In this document: in pieces, positions 39,429-47,461 of the stretch
How the letters are laid out: each line of letters starts with the position of its first letter
How positions within the stretch are numbered: the first letter of the stretch is position 1
NCBI GenBank assembly: GCA_934248055.1
Contig: CAKQKI010000003.1
Span: 124,001-188,000, forward strand
DNA length: 64,000 nt
DNA from: an uncultured Clostridia bacterium
Lineage (GTDB): Bacteria > Bacillota > Clostridia > Christensenellales > Borkfalkiaceae
Direction of reading: 5' to 3'
Program-made: the position numbers and the translations under genes
Notes under the pieces: model-generated
Told to the model about the DNA's origin: nothing
Seen by the model: the letters and a program-made list of their open reading frames with translations, nothing else
The model's database searches: none

Positions 39429-41102
39429 TTAATTGTATTTATCGGGAAGGTCGTTTTCAAAAAGTACCACGTCGCCCGAAACGACGCGTTTTTTAAGTTC
39501 TTCTTTCGCTTCTCCGAGCGATTTTACCATGATAACGTTTTCTGTTTTAAACCCTTCGTAAATAAGCCCTTCGCGAATTTTAAGAGTTCTGCCCCGCCCG
39601 ACGAGTATCACGTAATCCGCAACTTTCGCAAGCATTGCGCCGAGTTTGAAGTTTATCTCGTTTTCCGCAAAGCCGAGTTCCACTATTCCGGGCGTTACCA
39701 CGAATTTTCTTCCGCCGAACGCCGAAAGAGTCTGCACGGCGGTTTTCGAACCTTCGGGATTTGAATTGTAACTGTCGTCGATAGTTAAAACGCCGTTTTC
39801 GCCTTCTATCAGTTCCATGCGGTGCTTTACGGGGTTTAACCTTTCCGTCGCCGCGGCTATTTCGCCGAGCGACAATCCGCACAATTTTGCCACCGCCGCC
39901 GCAAGACAGATATTCGACACGTTGTGCCTGCCGAGAAGTTTAGTATGTACCGCCGATTTTTCGCCGCCCGAAACGATCGTGAAGTACGTTCCCTTTTCGG
40001 TAATTTTAATATCTTCCGCGTAAACGAGAGAATTATCGTTACAAACGCCCGCAAGATATTTTTCCTTTCCGCACTTCGAGTACATTTTTTTCGTCGGTTC
40101 GCAGTCCGACGAAAACACGGCTATACCGCCGTTTTTCATATTTTCGATAAGTTCGTATTTGGTTTTGATAACGTTGTCTATATTCCCGAAAGTTTCAAGG
40201 TGCTGCGCCGTAACGCCCGTTATCACCGCAATATCGGGTTTGACGATTTCTGCAAGTTCTTTGATTTCGCCGTTTCTTCTCGCGCCCATTTCCGCGATAA
40301 AATAATCGTAATCGTCGTTAAGTCGTTTTACGGTTTTGCAAATGCCGAGCGGAGTATTGAAAGATTTGGGAGTTGCAAGCACTTTGTATTTTTCCGAAAG
40401 AAAAACGTTTAAAATTTCTTTCACGCTCGTTTTTCCGTAACTGCCCGTAACGCCTATTTTCTTAACGCCGCTTAAACTTTCGAGTTTTTCGGTGCATTTT
40501 TTAACGAATTTTTTGTTGTTTGCTTTTTCAAACGGCTCGTTTACGTAATACGCAAGAAGCACGATATAAGGAACGAGTACGGGACACAAACATAAAATCG
40601 CGTATCTGAATTTACTTAAAAGGTTGTTTTTTAAAGGTATTGCCACGAAGTTGACGGCGAATATAAGCGAAACGCTTAATAAAACCGTAAGCAAAACGAA
40701 AGTAAGCATAAGCCGAAGCATTCGCCTTGTTATAACGAGCGGAATTTTATCCTTTCTTTTCTTTTCGCCGCCTAAGTAAACGAGCAAAAACAAAAGATAA
40801 ACGGCAAAACCCGCGTAAGAAGCGATCGGGTGACTTATAAAAGAAAGCGCCATATTCGTGAGCATAAAGCCGAGAACGGAAAGCATCGAGAGCATAAAAA
40901 GTCTGGTTTTATACACGTTATCTCTGCCCGAAAGCCATTTGAAATACTCGTTGCCCTTATATCCGCACTGCTGTATAGCCTGAAAAAACTTATACGATAC
41001 GAGTATCATAAGTATAGCGTTGATAAGACCCGTAAGCACGAAATACACGAGATTTCTCGCCGTGAACAGTTCGGCTATTTTATTAAAATCGAGAGGCAGC
41101 AT
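39429..41102 (-). CDS. murF: Mur ligase (MurF-like) with N-terminal polytopic membrane domain
   Basis: 557 residues. Residues 1-205 hold five or so hydrophobic helices, replacing the usual MurF uridine-binding N-domain. From about 215 the Mur ligase core follows: GVTGSYGKTSVKEIL (ATP loop), AEMGARRNGEIKEL, TGVTAQHLETFG, GRHNVSNICLAAAVA, NPVKHRMELIE, DDSYNSNPEGSKTAV and a C-domain. The order fits MurF. It probably adds D-Ala-D-Ala to the muramyl tripeptide at the membrane. Without the usual N-domain, substrate specificity needs testing. It lies next to ddl, supporting the role. Confidence 0.82.
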   Translation of the reverse strand: MLPLDFNKIAELFTARNLVYFVLTGLINAILMILVSYKFFQAIQQCGYKGNEYFKWLSGRDNVYKTRLFMLSMLSVLGFMLTNMALSFISHPIASYAGFAVYLLFLLVYLGGEKKRKDKIPLVITRRMLRLMLTFVLLTVLLSVSLIFAVNFVAIPLKNNLLSKFRYAILCLCPVLVPYIVLLAYYVNEPFEKANNKKFVKKCTEKLESLSGVKKIGVTGSYGKTSVKEILNVFLSEKYKVLATPKSFNTPLGICKTVKRLNDDYDYFIAEMGARRNGEIKELAEIVKPDIAVITGVTAQHLETFGNIDNVIKTKYELIENMKNGGIAVFSSDCEPTKKMYSKCGKEKYLAGVCNDNSLVYAEDIKITEKGTYFTIVSGGEKSAVHTKLLGRHNVSNICLAAAVAKLCGLSLGEIAAATERLNPVKHRMELIEGENGVLTIDDSYNSNPEGSKTAVQTLSAFGGRKFVVTPGIVELGFAENEINFKLGAMLAKVADYVILVGRGRTLKIREGLIYEGFKTENVIMVKSLGEAKEELKKRVVSGDVVLFENDLPDKYN

Positions 41103-41104
41103 AC

Positions 41105-41803
41105 TTAACCTTCCTTTAAAAACTCCCCCGCTATCGCGTTAAATTCGTAAGGCTTATCTATAAACGCGAAATGCCCCGCGCCTTTAACTACGTAAAGCGA
41201 CGAATTTTTTATCCCTTTTAAAAATCTTTTCGCCATATAAACGGGCGTTTCTTTGTCCGATTCGCCGAAAACGAGAAGAGTGTCGTTATTTATTTTTTTA
41301 AGTTCGCCGTCAAGATATTCGTTCACTATCTTAACGTAACTTATTTTTTCGGTTTTTCCGAGTTTTTTATATTCTTCGCTTCCGAAATTATCAAAATTCC
41401 CGTTTTTAAACAGTTTTTTAAGAATTTTATAAGCGTAAATTCTTATATAATAATCGGGTTTTCTTCTGGGTTTTAAACCCGCCGCCCCCGTAAGAACGAG
41501 TTTTTTGAGCCTTTCGTCCCGCACGGCGAGTTTTACGGCTATTCTCGCCCCGAAAGAATGGGCAAGAAGATCGTATTCGGTTAAACCGAGTGCGTTTATA
41601 ACCGACAAAACCGCCTTTTCGTAATCGCAAAGCGCGTAAGGATAACTCATTTTTTCGCTTTTGCCGAACCCCGTGAGATCTATCGCTATAACTCTTCTGA
41701 ACAGCGAAAAATATCCCGTCTGATAAACAAAACTTTCTTTGCTCGACATAAAGCCGTGAAGCATTACGAGCGGCTTTCCCGAGCCGACGTCCGCAACGCA
41801 CAA
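41105..41803 (-). CDS. Alpha/beta hydrolase
   Basis: A 232-residue alpha/beta hydrolase. It shows the oxyanion HG motif VMLHGFMSSKESF, nucleophile Ser in LLAHSFGARIAV, an Asp in FGESDKETP and the catalytic His in GAGHFAFIDKP. Its substrate is unknown. The start is TTG at 41803; no ATG or GTG exists between the preceding stop and this codon, and translation is probably coupled to rimI. It is in the tsaE-tsaB-rimI-murF-ddl cluster. Confidence 0.8.
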   Translation of the reverse strand: MCVADVGSGKPLVMLHGFMSSKESFVYQTGYFSLFRRVIAIDLTGFGKSEKMSYPYALCDYEKAVLSVINALGLTEYDLLAHSFGARIAVKLAVRDERLKKLVLTGAAGLKPRRKPDYYIRIYAYKILKKLFKNGNFDNFGSEEYKKLGKTEKISYVKIVNEYLDGELKKINNDTLLVFGESDKETPVYMAKRFLKGIKNSSLYVVKGAGHFAFIDKPYEFNAIAGEFLKEG

Positions 41804-41820
41804 TCCGTTTATTATACTTT

Positions 41821-42255
41821 CTATTTCAGCACCTTGCTCATAATCAGAGCGTTTTCTGTTCCGCCGTAATAATTTTTACGCGTTCCCGAATATTTATAAC
41901 CGAGTTTTTCGTATAAACTCTGCGCCGCGGCGTTACTCTCTCTCACTTCGAGATATAATTTTTCAACTCCCGTTTTTTTAAGTAAATCTTCTTCTTTTTT
42001 CATAAGCGCGGAAGCAACGCCTTTGCGCCTGTACTTTTCCTTTACGGCAACTATATTTATTTCGCCTTCGTCAAGACAGTATTTAACCGCTATAAACCCC
42101 GCTATTTCACCGTTTTCTTCCGCAACAAGACCCGAAAAATTACCCGATAAAAAAGCGTCGGCAAGCATCTGATTGCTCCAGGGATCGGGAAAGCAGTCTT
42201 TCTCGATTTCGGCGATTCTGATATTGTCTTCGAATTTCCACTCGCGATAAATCAT
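41821..42255 (-). CDS. rimI: Ribosomal protein S18 alanine N-acetyltransferase RimI
   Basis: A 144-residue GNAT acetyltransferase. The acetyl-CoA motif KEKYRRKGVASALMKKEEDLL is near residues 78-98, and the LEVRESNAAAQSLYEKLGYKYSGTRKNYY block matches RimI. It overlaps tsaB by 4 nt, the standard TsaB-RimI arrangement. Confidence 0.9.
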   Translation of the reverse strand: MIYREWKFEDNIRIAEIEKDCFPDPWSNQMLADAFLSGNFSGLVAEENGEIAGFIAVKYCLDEGEINIVAVKEKYRRKGVASALMKKEEDLLKKTGVEKLYLEVRESNAAAQSLYEKLGYKYSGTRKNYYGGTENALIMSKVLK

Positions 42256-42860
42256 AAACTTTCTTCCGCCTGACTTTTTCTTACGTAAAGCGGAACGAGC
42301 GTTTCGGAATCGTCGCTTGCCGTGTCGATTTTATCTTCGACCGCCGCTATAAAACCTTTTACGAGATCGCAGTTTTTCACGGAAACCGAAGTGTTTTCAA
42401 AAGACAAAACGCCGTCGTAATCTTTTATCGTTTCTTTTATTCTTTCTTCGTTTAAAAACGTCGGGGACGAACACGGCGTTACGCCGTCGAATCCCTGAAC
42501 GTAAAAATTGCCGTGGCGGGCGTCGATGACGCATAAATTCCTTCCGCTACGCTTATTATATGCAAGAGTCTCGAAAGATGTAACGGGAAGAACCTTTTTC
42601 CCGAACGAAAAAGCAAACGCCTTTATTGCCGAAACGCCTATCCTTATACCCGTAAACGAGCCGGGACCCACGCAACAGGCAAAAACGTCGATATCGTTAA
42701 GATTTGCCCCGCTTTTCAGAAGCAACTTTTCGATTTCGGGCATAAGAATGCAGGAATGCTGTAATTTTATATCTTCTTCAAAAGTATATTGCACCTTTTT
42801 ATTATAGCCGAGAGCAATCGTCAGATGCGTTGAACTCGTATCGACAGCCAGATAATTCAT
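42252..42860 (-). CDS. tsaB: tRNA t6A biosynthesis protein TsaB
   Basis: A 202-residue ASKHA-fold protein. MNYLAVDTSSTHLTIAL and CVGPGSFTGIRIGVSAIKAFAF are the TsaB signatures. TsaB with TsaD and TsaE makes the N6-threonylcarbamoyl modification at A37. I start it at ATG 42860, which has AAAGGACG upstream. Reading further upstream adds a Lys/Arg-rich stretch that overlaps tsaE and is not conserved. It overlaps tsaE by 4 nt and rimI by 4 nt. Confidence 0.93.
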   Translation of the reverse strand: MNYLAVDTSSTHLTIALGYNKKVQYTFEEDIKLQHSCILMPEIEKLLLKSGANLNDIDVFACCVGPGSFTGIRIGVSAIKAFAFSFGKKVLPVTSFETLAYNKRSGRNLCVIDARHGNFYVQGFDGVTPCSSPTFLNEERIKETIKDYDGVLSFENTSVSVKNCDLVKGFIAAVEDKIDTASDDSETLVPLYVRKSQAEESL

Positions 42861-43255
42861 ATCGTTATCGTCCTTTCGTTTTCGCCCGTTTTTTCGATGG
42901 TAACCGTTATCGCGTTTTCGGGCAGAACGCTTTTTATGTTTTCGCTCCATTCGATAACGCACACGCCGCCCGCGTAAAAGTAATCGGTAAGCCCGAGCGC
43001 ATCTGCGTCTTCGCCGCTTGAAAGCCTGTAACAGTCGTAATGATACAGTTTGCCGTCGTAATCGTTCATATAAGCGTAAGTGGGGCTTGTTACCTGATCC
43101 GTCACGCCGAGTCCTTTCGCTATACCTTTAGTGAACGCGGTTTTACCCGCGCCCATCTCTCCCACGAGAAGCACGACCGACCCTTGTTTTAAATTTTTTG
43201 CAAACGCTTTTCCCGCGTTTACGGTTTCTTCCTCGGAGCGCGTTACGTAAATCAT
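42857..43255 (-). CDS. tsaE: tRNA t6A biosynthesis ATPase TsaE
   Basis: A 132-residue P-loop ATPase (Walker A LVGEMGAGKTAFTKGIAKGLG, residues about 30-50, and SPTYAYMNDYDGKLYHYDCYRL downstream). It supports turnover of the TsaB-TsaD complex in t6A formation. It is first gene of the tsaE-tsaB-rimI-hydrolase-murF-ddl operon. The -10 box ends 6 nt before the ATG with no Shine-Dalgarno, so the mRNA is probably leaderless. Confidence 0.93.
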   Translation of the reverse strand: MIYVTRSEEETVNAGKAFAKNLKQGSVVLLVGEMGAGKTAFTKGIAKGLGVTDQVTSPTYAYMNDYDGKLYHYDCYRLSSGEDADALGLTDYFYAGGVCVIEWSENIKSVLPENAITVTIEKTGENERTITI

Positions 43256-43261
43256 ATATCT

Positions 43262-43290
43262 ATTTTACCACTAATCGAAATATTTGTTAA
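43262..43290 (-). promoter_or_regulatory. tsaE operon promoter (leaderless), overlapping ribU 3' end
   Basis: On the minus strand: TTAACA (43290-43285), 17 nt, TAAAAT (43267-43262), AGATAT, then ATG at 43255. The promoter overlaps the ribU stop region. Confidence 0.7.
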
Positions 43291-43825
43291 GAACTTTTTT
43301 GAGTTTCTTGTATAAAAGTACGGTTATAAGCGCGTTAAGAAAGCATTTAAGCGCGTTGAAAGCGATTATTAAATACCAACTTTTCATAAACGCTTCTTTT
43401 GCCGTCATCTGCAAAAAGTTTTCGTAAAGGGGATAAAATATAAACCTGTTGCATAAAAGCGCAACTCCTATCTGCAGAAGAGAAGAAAGCGCAAGCGTTA
43501 CTATAACGGCTTTTAATCCTTTTCTGAATTTATAAACGAAAACGGGAATCGTTATAAAGCAGTTCGCCATAATAAAGTTTGCAAGTTCGCCTATTCCCAA
43601 CGATTGCGTTTTTATAAGATTTAAAAGCATCGTCGCTATAATTATCATTTCACCGTAAAAAACGCCGAGAATATACCCGCCTATAAGCATTACGGCAAAA
43701 GAAAAATCGAGTTTAAGCCCTATCTGCGGGAAAACGGGAATTTCAAGAAGACTTACGGCGAAAGTCGTCGCCGCGAATAGCGCGGCAAGAGCGAGTTTTT
43801 TTATCTGGGTTTTATTGTTTTGCAT
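43271..43825 (-). CDS. ribU: Riboflavin ECF transporter S component
   Basis: A 184-residue S component with about six membrane helices. KLALAALFAATTFAVSLLEIPVFPQIGLKLDFSFAVMLIGGYILG is typical of RibU. Assignment is strongly supported by the FMN riboswitch and its terminator directly upstream. I start it at ATG 43825 (MQNNKTQIKK); extending further would read through the riboswitch terminator. Confidence 0.9.
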   Translation of the reverse strand: MQNNKTQIKKLALAALFAATTFAVSLLEIPVFPQIGLKLDFSFAVMLIGGYILGVFYGEMIIIATMLLNLIKTQSLGIGELANFIMANCFITIPVFVYKFRKGLKAVIVTLALSSLLQIGVALLCNRFIFYPLYENFLQMTAKEAFMKSWYLIIAFNALKCFLNALITVLLYKKLKKVLNKYFD

Positions 43826-43831
43826 ACGCCT

Positions 43832-43866
43832 GAAATAAAAAAGACGGGGAAATTTTCCCCGAAACG
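43832..43866 (-). terminator. Riboswitch expression-platform terminator
   Basis: Stem CGGGGAAA / TTTTCCCCG (43845-43861), followed on the minus strand by TCTTTTTTATTTC. It lies between the FMN aptamer and ribU, so ligand-bound aptamer would terminate transcription. Confidence 0.85.
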
Positions 43867-43882
43867 AAAAAAGCGACCTTTT

Positions 43883-44020
43883 TTCTTTTATCATCCGGAC
43901 TTATTCCGAAAAAAATCGGAAATCACCGTCGGTCGAAGAATTTCACTCCGTCGGGCGCGAATATAAGATTTTCGCGCTTAGCAGACTTATCGCCGCAAAA
44001 AGCGGGATTCACTGCCGGTA
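43883..44020 (-). promoter_or_regulatory. FMN riboswitch (RFN element)
   Basis: On the minus strand the sequence carries RFN core blocks: GGCAGTGAATCCC near the 5' end, GTGAAATTCTTCGACCGACGGT in the middle and AAGTCCGGATGATAAAAGAA at the 3' end. Together with the following terminator and the S component it is a standard FMN-repressed riboflavin uptake switch. The 5' half is somewhat divergent from consensus, and its start abuts the neighbouring inverted-repeat element. Confidence 0.88.
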
Positions 44021-44298
44021 GCCGCAAGCGATTGCGTTTGAACCCGCCAAAGCGCCGATATTTACGCGCTTTATGCCGAATCCGACTTCGCCCGTACCGC
44101 CAAGTACGAACAAGTCGCCTTCGACAGAAATCATCGAAAATAGCGGCGTTTTGGTTGTCTGCAAGTATTGCGTCGCGTTTTTAGGTTAAGACGCGGCGCG
44201 CAAGCGGCATAATACACTCGTATATGACGATTGCGGAACAATGTATTAGCCTGAAAACACGACGCAAGACCGAGTTTAAACGCAATCGCTTGCGGCTA
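44019..44298. mobile_element. 280-bp element bounded by 25-bp inverted repeats (MITE-like)
   Basis: Left end 44019-44043 begins TAGCCGCAAGCGATTGCG; right end 44274-44298 matches its reverse complement at 24 of 25 positions. The ends are the same palindromic motif dispersed elsewhere in this window, here extended. The interior has short Cys-free reading frames with no resemblance to genes. There is no transposase and no clear target duplication. The left end touches the FMN riboswitch 5' boundary. The rest of 44299-44406 contains only AT- and GC-rich blocks with no clear feature. Confidence 0.65.
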
Positions 44299-44406
44299 AG
44301 AGAATAACGCGCCGAAAATATGCTGCGAAAAATTATTTCCGCCGCGCAAGCGCGCGCACTCCGCCTCAAAGAAACAAGTCGATTATATAACTAACGCCGC
44401 TGTTTG

Positions 44407-45537
44407 TCAAGCGTTGCCGCTAACATTTATTCTGAGATTAAGATTTTCGGCTATTCTTATCGCATTTGCGCTCATAACCGAAATCGCGCCTTTTCTTAAA
44501 AGCGTAACCACGTCTTCGGGAGAAGATATAACTCCCCCGCCTTCAACGAAAAACCTGCCGTCGGCGGCGGAAACGGCGTTTTTCAGAACGATAGGATCGA
44601 GAACGTAATCCGAATTGAAAGAAGACAGCAAAACGGAATGAATTTTAATTTCTCCCGCAAAGGCTTTTATAACCGTTTCCGCTTCTTCGGCGTTTATTAT
44701 ATCCATATCGAAATACGCCGTCACCTTTTTACCCGCGGATTTTTTAACGAGTTTTTTAAACTCCCTTACGATTCCGCGAAAATCCGCGTTTTTGATTTTA
44801 CCCGTCGGTACGGGAACGATTATTCCGTCCGCCGCGATAATCTCTTTTTTAAAGGCGTAATACCGCGTTTTGAAAATATCGTTGCCGTAAGGATAAGAAA
44901 TTACCGTTCTTATCTCTGCGCCGCTTCCTTTCAGAGCGGCTTTGGCAAGTTTTACTTCGCTCGGATAAACCGTAACCGTTTTTATTCCGTATCTCACGGC
45001 AAGTTTTAGTTTGCGATAAAAAAGTTCGCCCGTTAAAGACGGATCCAGAAGGTCGTAATTCAACTGAGAATACAGTTTGCGCGCCTTAAAAGTTCCGAAT
45101 TCCCGCTTTATTTCGGTGTCTGACTGCATAAATATATCCGCTATTTCTTCAACTTCTTTCGGCAGCGGTTCGGCGTTGAAATAAGATTTTATAACGTTGT
45201 TTTTGCGGGTATTTACCGAAATTCGTTCCGAAAACTCTTTTTCGCCGTCGTTTTCGGGTATAATATCCGCTTTCGCCGCGTCGTAAAACGGCGGCTCGGC
45301 ATCGTTTTCGGGCGCGTTTTCGTCGCTCGCCGTTTCTTCGGTTTTTTCTTCCGCCGCGCCGACGTTTTCTGTTTTTTCTTCCGCCGCGCCGACGTTTTCG
45401 GTTTCGGATTTTACTTCCGCTCCCGTCGCGGTTATGCCGCCTAAATAGTTTTTGCTCACTCTTTCGCCGTAACTTTCGGCGCTTTCCGCATTTTCTTCGC
45501 GCGGCGCGCCGATAACTCCCGATTTAAATTCTTTCAT
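44407..45537 (-). CDS. DeoC-fold (deoxyribose-phosphate aldolase-like) protein without catalytic lysines
   Basis: 376 residues. The N-terminal 135 are acidic and low-complexity, with a tandem repeat (NVGAAEEKTE, twice). From about 155 it is a DeoC-like TIM barrel: VTVYPSEVKLAKAALKGSGAEIRTVISYPYGND aligns to the DeoC strand 2-3 region. The Schiff-base Lys block FIKTSTG reads HSVLLSSFN, the second Lys (GFKPAGGVRT) reads RFFVEGGGVISS, and the Asp in VDVVF is absent (GIIVPV). It is therefore an aldolase-fold pseudoenzyme. It has no Shine-Dalgarno and lies alone. Confidence 0.7.
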   Translation of the reverse strand: MKEFKSGVIGAPREENAESAESYGERVSKNYLGGITATGAEVKSETENVGAAEEKTENVGAAEEKTEETASDENAPENDAEPPFYDAAKADIIPENDGEKEFSERISVNTRKNNVIKSYFNAEPLPKEVEEIADIFMQSDTEIKREFGTFKARKLYSQLNYDLLDPSLTGELFYRKLKLAVRYGIKTVTVYPSEVKLAKAALKGSGAEIRTVISYPYGNDIFKTRYYAFKKEIIAADGIIVPVPTGKIKNADFRGIVREFKKLVKKSAGKKVTAYFDMDIINAEEAETVIKAFAGEIKIHSVLLSSFNSDYVLDPIVLKNAVSAADGRFFVEGGGVISSPEDVVTLLRKGAISVMSANAIRIAENLNLRINVSGNA

Positions 45538-45649
45538 ATACGCGTATTATTTCAAACGCCGTAAATTTTATACTTATTTTACCAAAATCGACTGTAATTT
45601 ATTAAACCCGCCCGTTTTTTACAAGATTTTTATGTTAAAATTCCGATAT

Positions 45650-45901
45650 ATGAAAGGGTTAGTATTCGTTGCGTTGTTGTTTATAATCTCCGCGTGCCTG
45701 TCCGCGCTGTGTAAATTCGTTTACGGTAAAATAAAATGCGGGGATTTTTTTAAAAAAGCAAAAGAAAAAAGCGGAATTTCTCCCGCTTCTAAAATTTATT
45801 ACGTGGAAAACGCGCCCAAGGCGAAAAAGAAAACGCGAAAAACGCCTACCATTGCGCTTAAAGGCGCGATAGTAAACGCCGAGAAGACTGAAACGCCGTA
45901 A
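45650..45901 (+). CDS. Small single-helix membrane protein, unknown
   Basis: 83 residues from ATG 45650; an in-frame ATG at 45632 would add six residues. A hydrophobic helix (LVFVALLFIISACLSALCKFVYG) is followed by a basic, Lys-rich tail. An ISAC lipobox-like string lies within the helix, but hydrophobicity continues after the Cys, so a membrane anchor is more likely. An extended -10 (TG-T-TAAAAT, 45633-45641) sits 8 nt before the ATG with no Shine-Dalgarno. Confidence 0.6.
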   Translation: MKGLVFVALLFIISACLSALCKFVYGKIKCGDFFKKAKEKSGISPASKIYYVENAPKAKKKTRKTPTIALKGAIVNAEKTETP

Positions 45902-45903
45902 TA

Positions 45904-46248
45904 TCAATCCTGCGTTTCGATTTTCTCTCCGTCGCCCCAAAGGCGTTCGAGATGATAAAAAAGACGCATTTCGTCGTTGAAAATATGAAGAATAACGTCG
46001 CCGAAATCGACTATTGCCCAGCGGCCGTCGGAAATACCGTCTTTTCTGAGAATTTTCGCGCCCGCTTTTTCGGCGGCTTCTTCGCAATATTCGGTAAGCG
46101 ATTTTACCTGAGTAGACGAGCGCGCGCTCGCAACCACGAAATAATCCGCAACCGACGTTTTTTCTTCGACGTTAATTTTAACGATGTCGAACGCGCGTTT
46201 GCTTTTCAGAGTATTGCAGAGTAAATCGGCAAGTTGTATCGATGTCAT
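45904..46248 (-). CDS. rsfS: Ribosome silencing factor RsfS
   Basis: 114 residues matching RsfS length. DIVKINVEEKTSVADYFVVASARSSTQVKSLTEYCEEAAEKAG, DGISDGRWAIVDFGDVILHIFNDEMRLFYHLERLWGDGE carry the family motifs. RsfS binds L14 (uL14) and blocks subunit joining when nutrients are limited. It directly follows nadD-yqeK, the usual neighbour pair. GGAGGTATT precedes the ATG. Confidence 0.95.
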   Translation of the reverse strand: MTSIQLADLLCNTLKSKRAFDIVKINVEEKTSVADYFVVASARSSTQVKSLTEYCEEAAEKAGAKILRKDGISDGRWAIVDFGDVILHIFNDEMRLFYHLERLWGDGEKIETQD

Positions 46249-46287
46249 AATACCTCCGTTTAAATTTAACCGCGTAAATCGCGGAAT

Positions 46288-47403
46288 TTAATTGTATTTT
46301 GCGGCGTCGAGAGTAAGATAATAAACGGGGCTGCCCTTTTCGGTAAGAAATTTTATAACTTCTTCCGCGGCGAATTTAAAACCCGAATAAAAATCTTTGC
46401 TCACGGCGTTTCTTATATCGTCAACCCCCGCGTATCTGCGCGAAGGTTCGATCATATCGGCAACGTAAATTATCTTTTCGAGCGCAGACATACGCGCTCT
46501 TCCCGTGGTGTGATAACGAATTGCGTTTAAAACGTCGGGGTCGGTGATTTTAAGAACCGTTTCCGCAACGTACGCTCCGAGAAATTGATGTTTTACGTCT
46601 TCCGGGCAATTTTCGGGAAGACCACATTGCGGATAATCTTTTTCCGTTTTATATTTGCACACGTCGTGCAGAAGCGCGGCGAGTTCGGCTTTCTGCGTAT
46701 TTTCCCCGAGAATTTTTGCAAGTTTTACGGCGGTAAGAATAACCCCCGCGGTGTGAATAAGCCGTTTTTCCGTAAGCGCGGAGCGAACGAAAGCGTAATA
46801 CTTATCGCCCCCGTAAAACTCCCCTTTTTCAATATAATCGCATACGCTTTCCGGCGTGAAAGCCGAAATATCAAGACCGAGCGCGCTGTAAACGCGGATT
46901 TTACTGCTTGAAACGTCAGCCCCTTTATAAGAAATTTTAAAAATTTCGGCCCCGTAAAGTTTTTTCGCGCTTTCAATCGCCTTTTCGTCGTTACAGCCGT
47001 CTCCTTCGCGCGAAGCGAGAACAAGCGAAGCGTTTCCGGCGATAACGGCGGGATTTTTCCATTCCGAAAAACTCGAAAGCATATCGCTGCCCATTATAAA
47101 AAACAGTTTTGCGTCGGGATAACTCTTTTTAAAGTCAAGCACGGTAAGGTAACTGTAACTTACGCCTTGCTTTTTGATCTCGTAATCCGACACGATTATT
47201 TTTTCGCAACCGTCAAAAGCCGCTTTCAGCATATTCAAACGGTCTTCGGGAGTTGCCGTAAGCCCGCTTTTGTGGGGAGAGCGGAACGTCGGCATAACGT
47301 AAAGCGCGTCTAAAAATAAATCTTTTACGGCGCTTTTCGCAACGGCAATATGCTCGAAATGAACCGGATCGAACGAGCCGCCGAATATTCCTATCCTTTC
47401 CAT
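46288..47403 (-). CDS. nadD: NadD-YqeK fusion: nicotinate mononucleotide adenylyltransferase plus HD hydrolase
   Basis: 371 residues. The first 190 are NadD: FGGSFDPVHFEHIAVAKSAV (HxGH-like nucleotidyltransferase motif), PTFRSPHKSG, and SSSKIRVYSALGLDISAF. The rest is a YqeK-type HD domain: HTAGVILTAVKLAKILG, ELAALLHDVCKYKTEKDYPQ, YHTTGRARMSALEKIIYVADMIEPSRRYAGVDDIR. YqeK hydrolyses diadenosine tetraphosphate in related proteins. The fusion is known in Clostridia. The ATG lacks a Shine-Dalgarno and has TAAAAT 6 nt upstream. Confidence 0.9.
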   Translation of the reverse strand: MERIGIFGGSFDPVHFEHIAVAKSAVKDLFLDALYVMPTFRSPHKSGLTATPEDRLNMLKAAFDGCEKIIVSDYEIKKQGVSYSYLTVLDFKKSYPDAKLFFIMGSDMLSSFSEWKNPAVIAGNASLVLASREGDGCNDEKAIESAKKLYGAEIFKISYKGADVSSSKIRVYSALGLDISAFTPESVCDYIEKGEFYGGDKYYAFVRSALTEKRLIHTAGVILTAVKLAKILGENTQKAELAALLHDVCKYKTEKDYPQCGLPENCPEDVKHQFLGAYVAETVLKITDPDVLNAIRYHTTGRARMSALEKIIYVADMIEPSRRYAGVDDIRNAVSKDFYSGFKFAAEEVIKFLTEKGSPVYYLTLDAAKYN

Positions 47404-47409
47404 ATTTAT

Positions 47410-47438
47410 ATTTTAACACGTTTTACGCATTTTTACAA
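47410..47438 (-). promoter_or_regulatory. nadD-yqeK promoter (leaderless)
   Basis: On the minus strand: TTGTAA, 17 nt, TAAAAT (47415-47410) with an upstream TG (extended -10), ATAAAT, ATG at 47403. The predicted start coincides with the ATG. Confidence 0.7.
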
Positions 47439-47461
47439 GTTTTTAAGGCAATAATTCAAAT

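Noticed and set aside
42861..42962. 34-residue Lys/Arg-rich N-terminal extension of TsaB
   Set aside because: It is out-of-frame tsaE sequence; the conserved TsaB start (MNYLAVDTSS) has its own AAAGGA site.
45632..45649. Alternative start six codons upstream for the small membrane protein at 45650
   Set aside because: It would place the start codon within the extended -10 element. Neither start has a Shine-Dalgarno, but ATG 45650 fits the promoter better.
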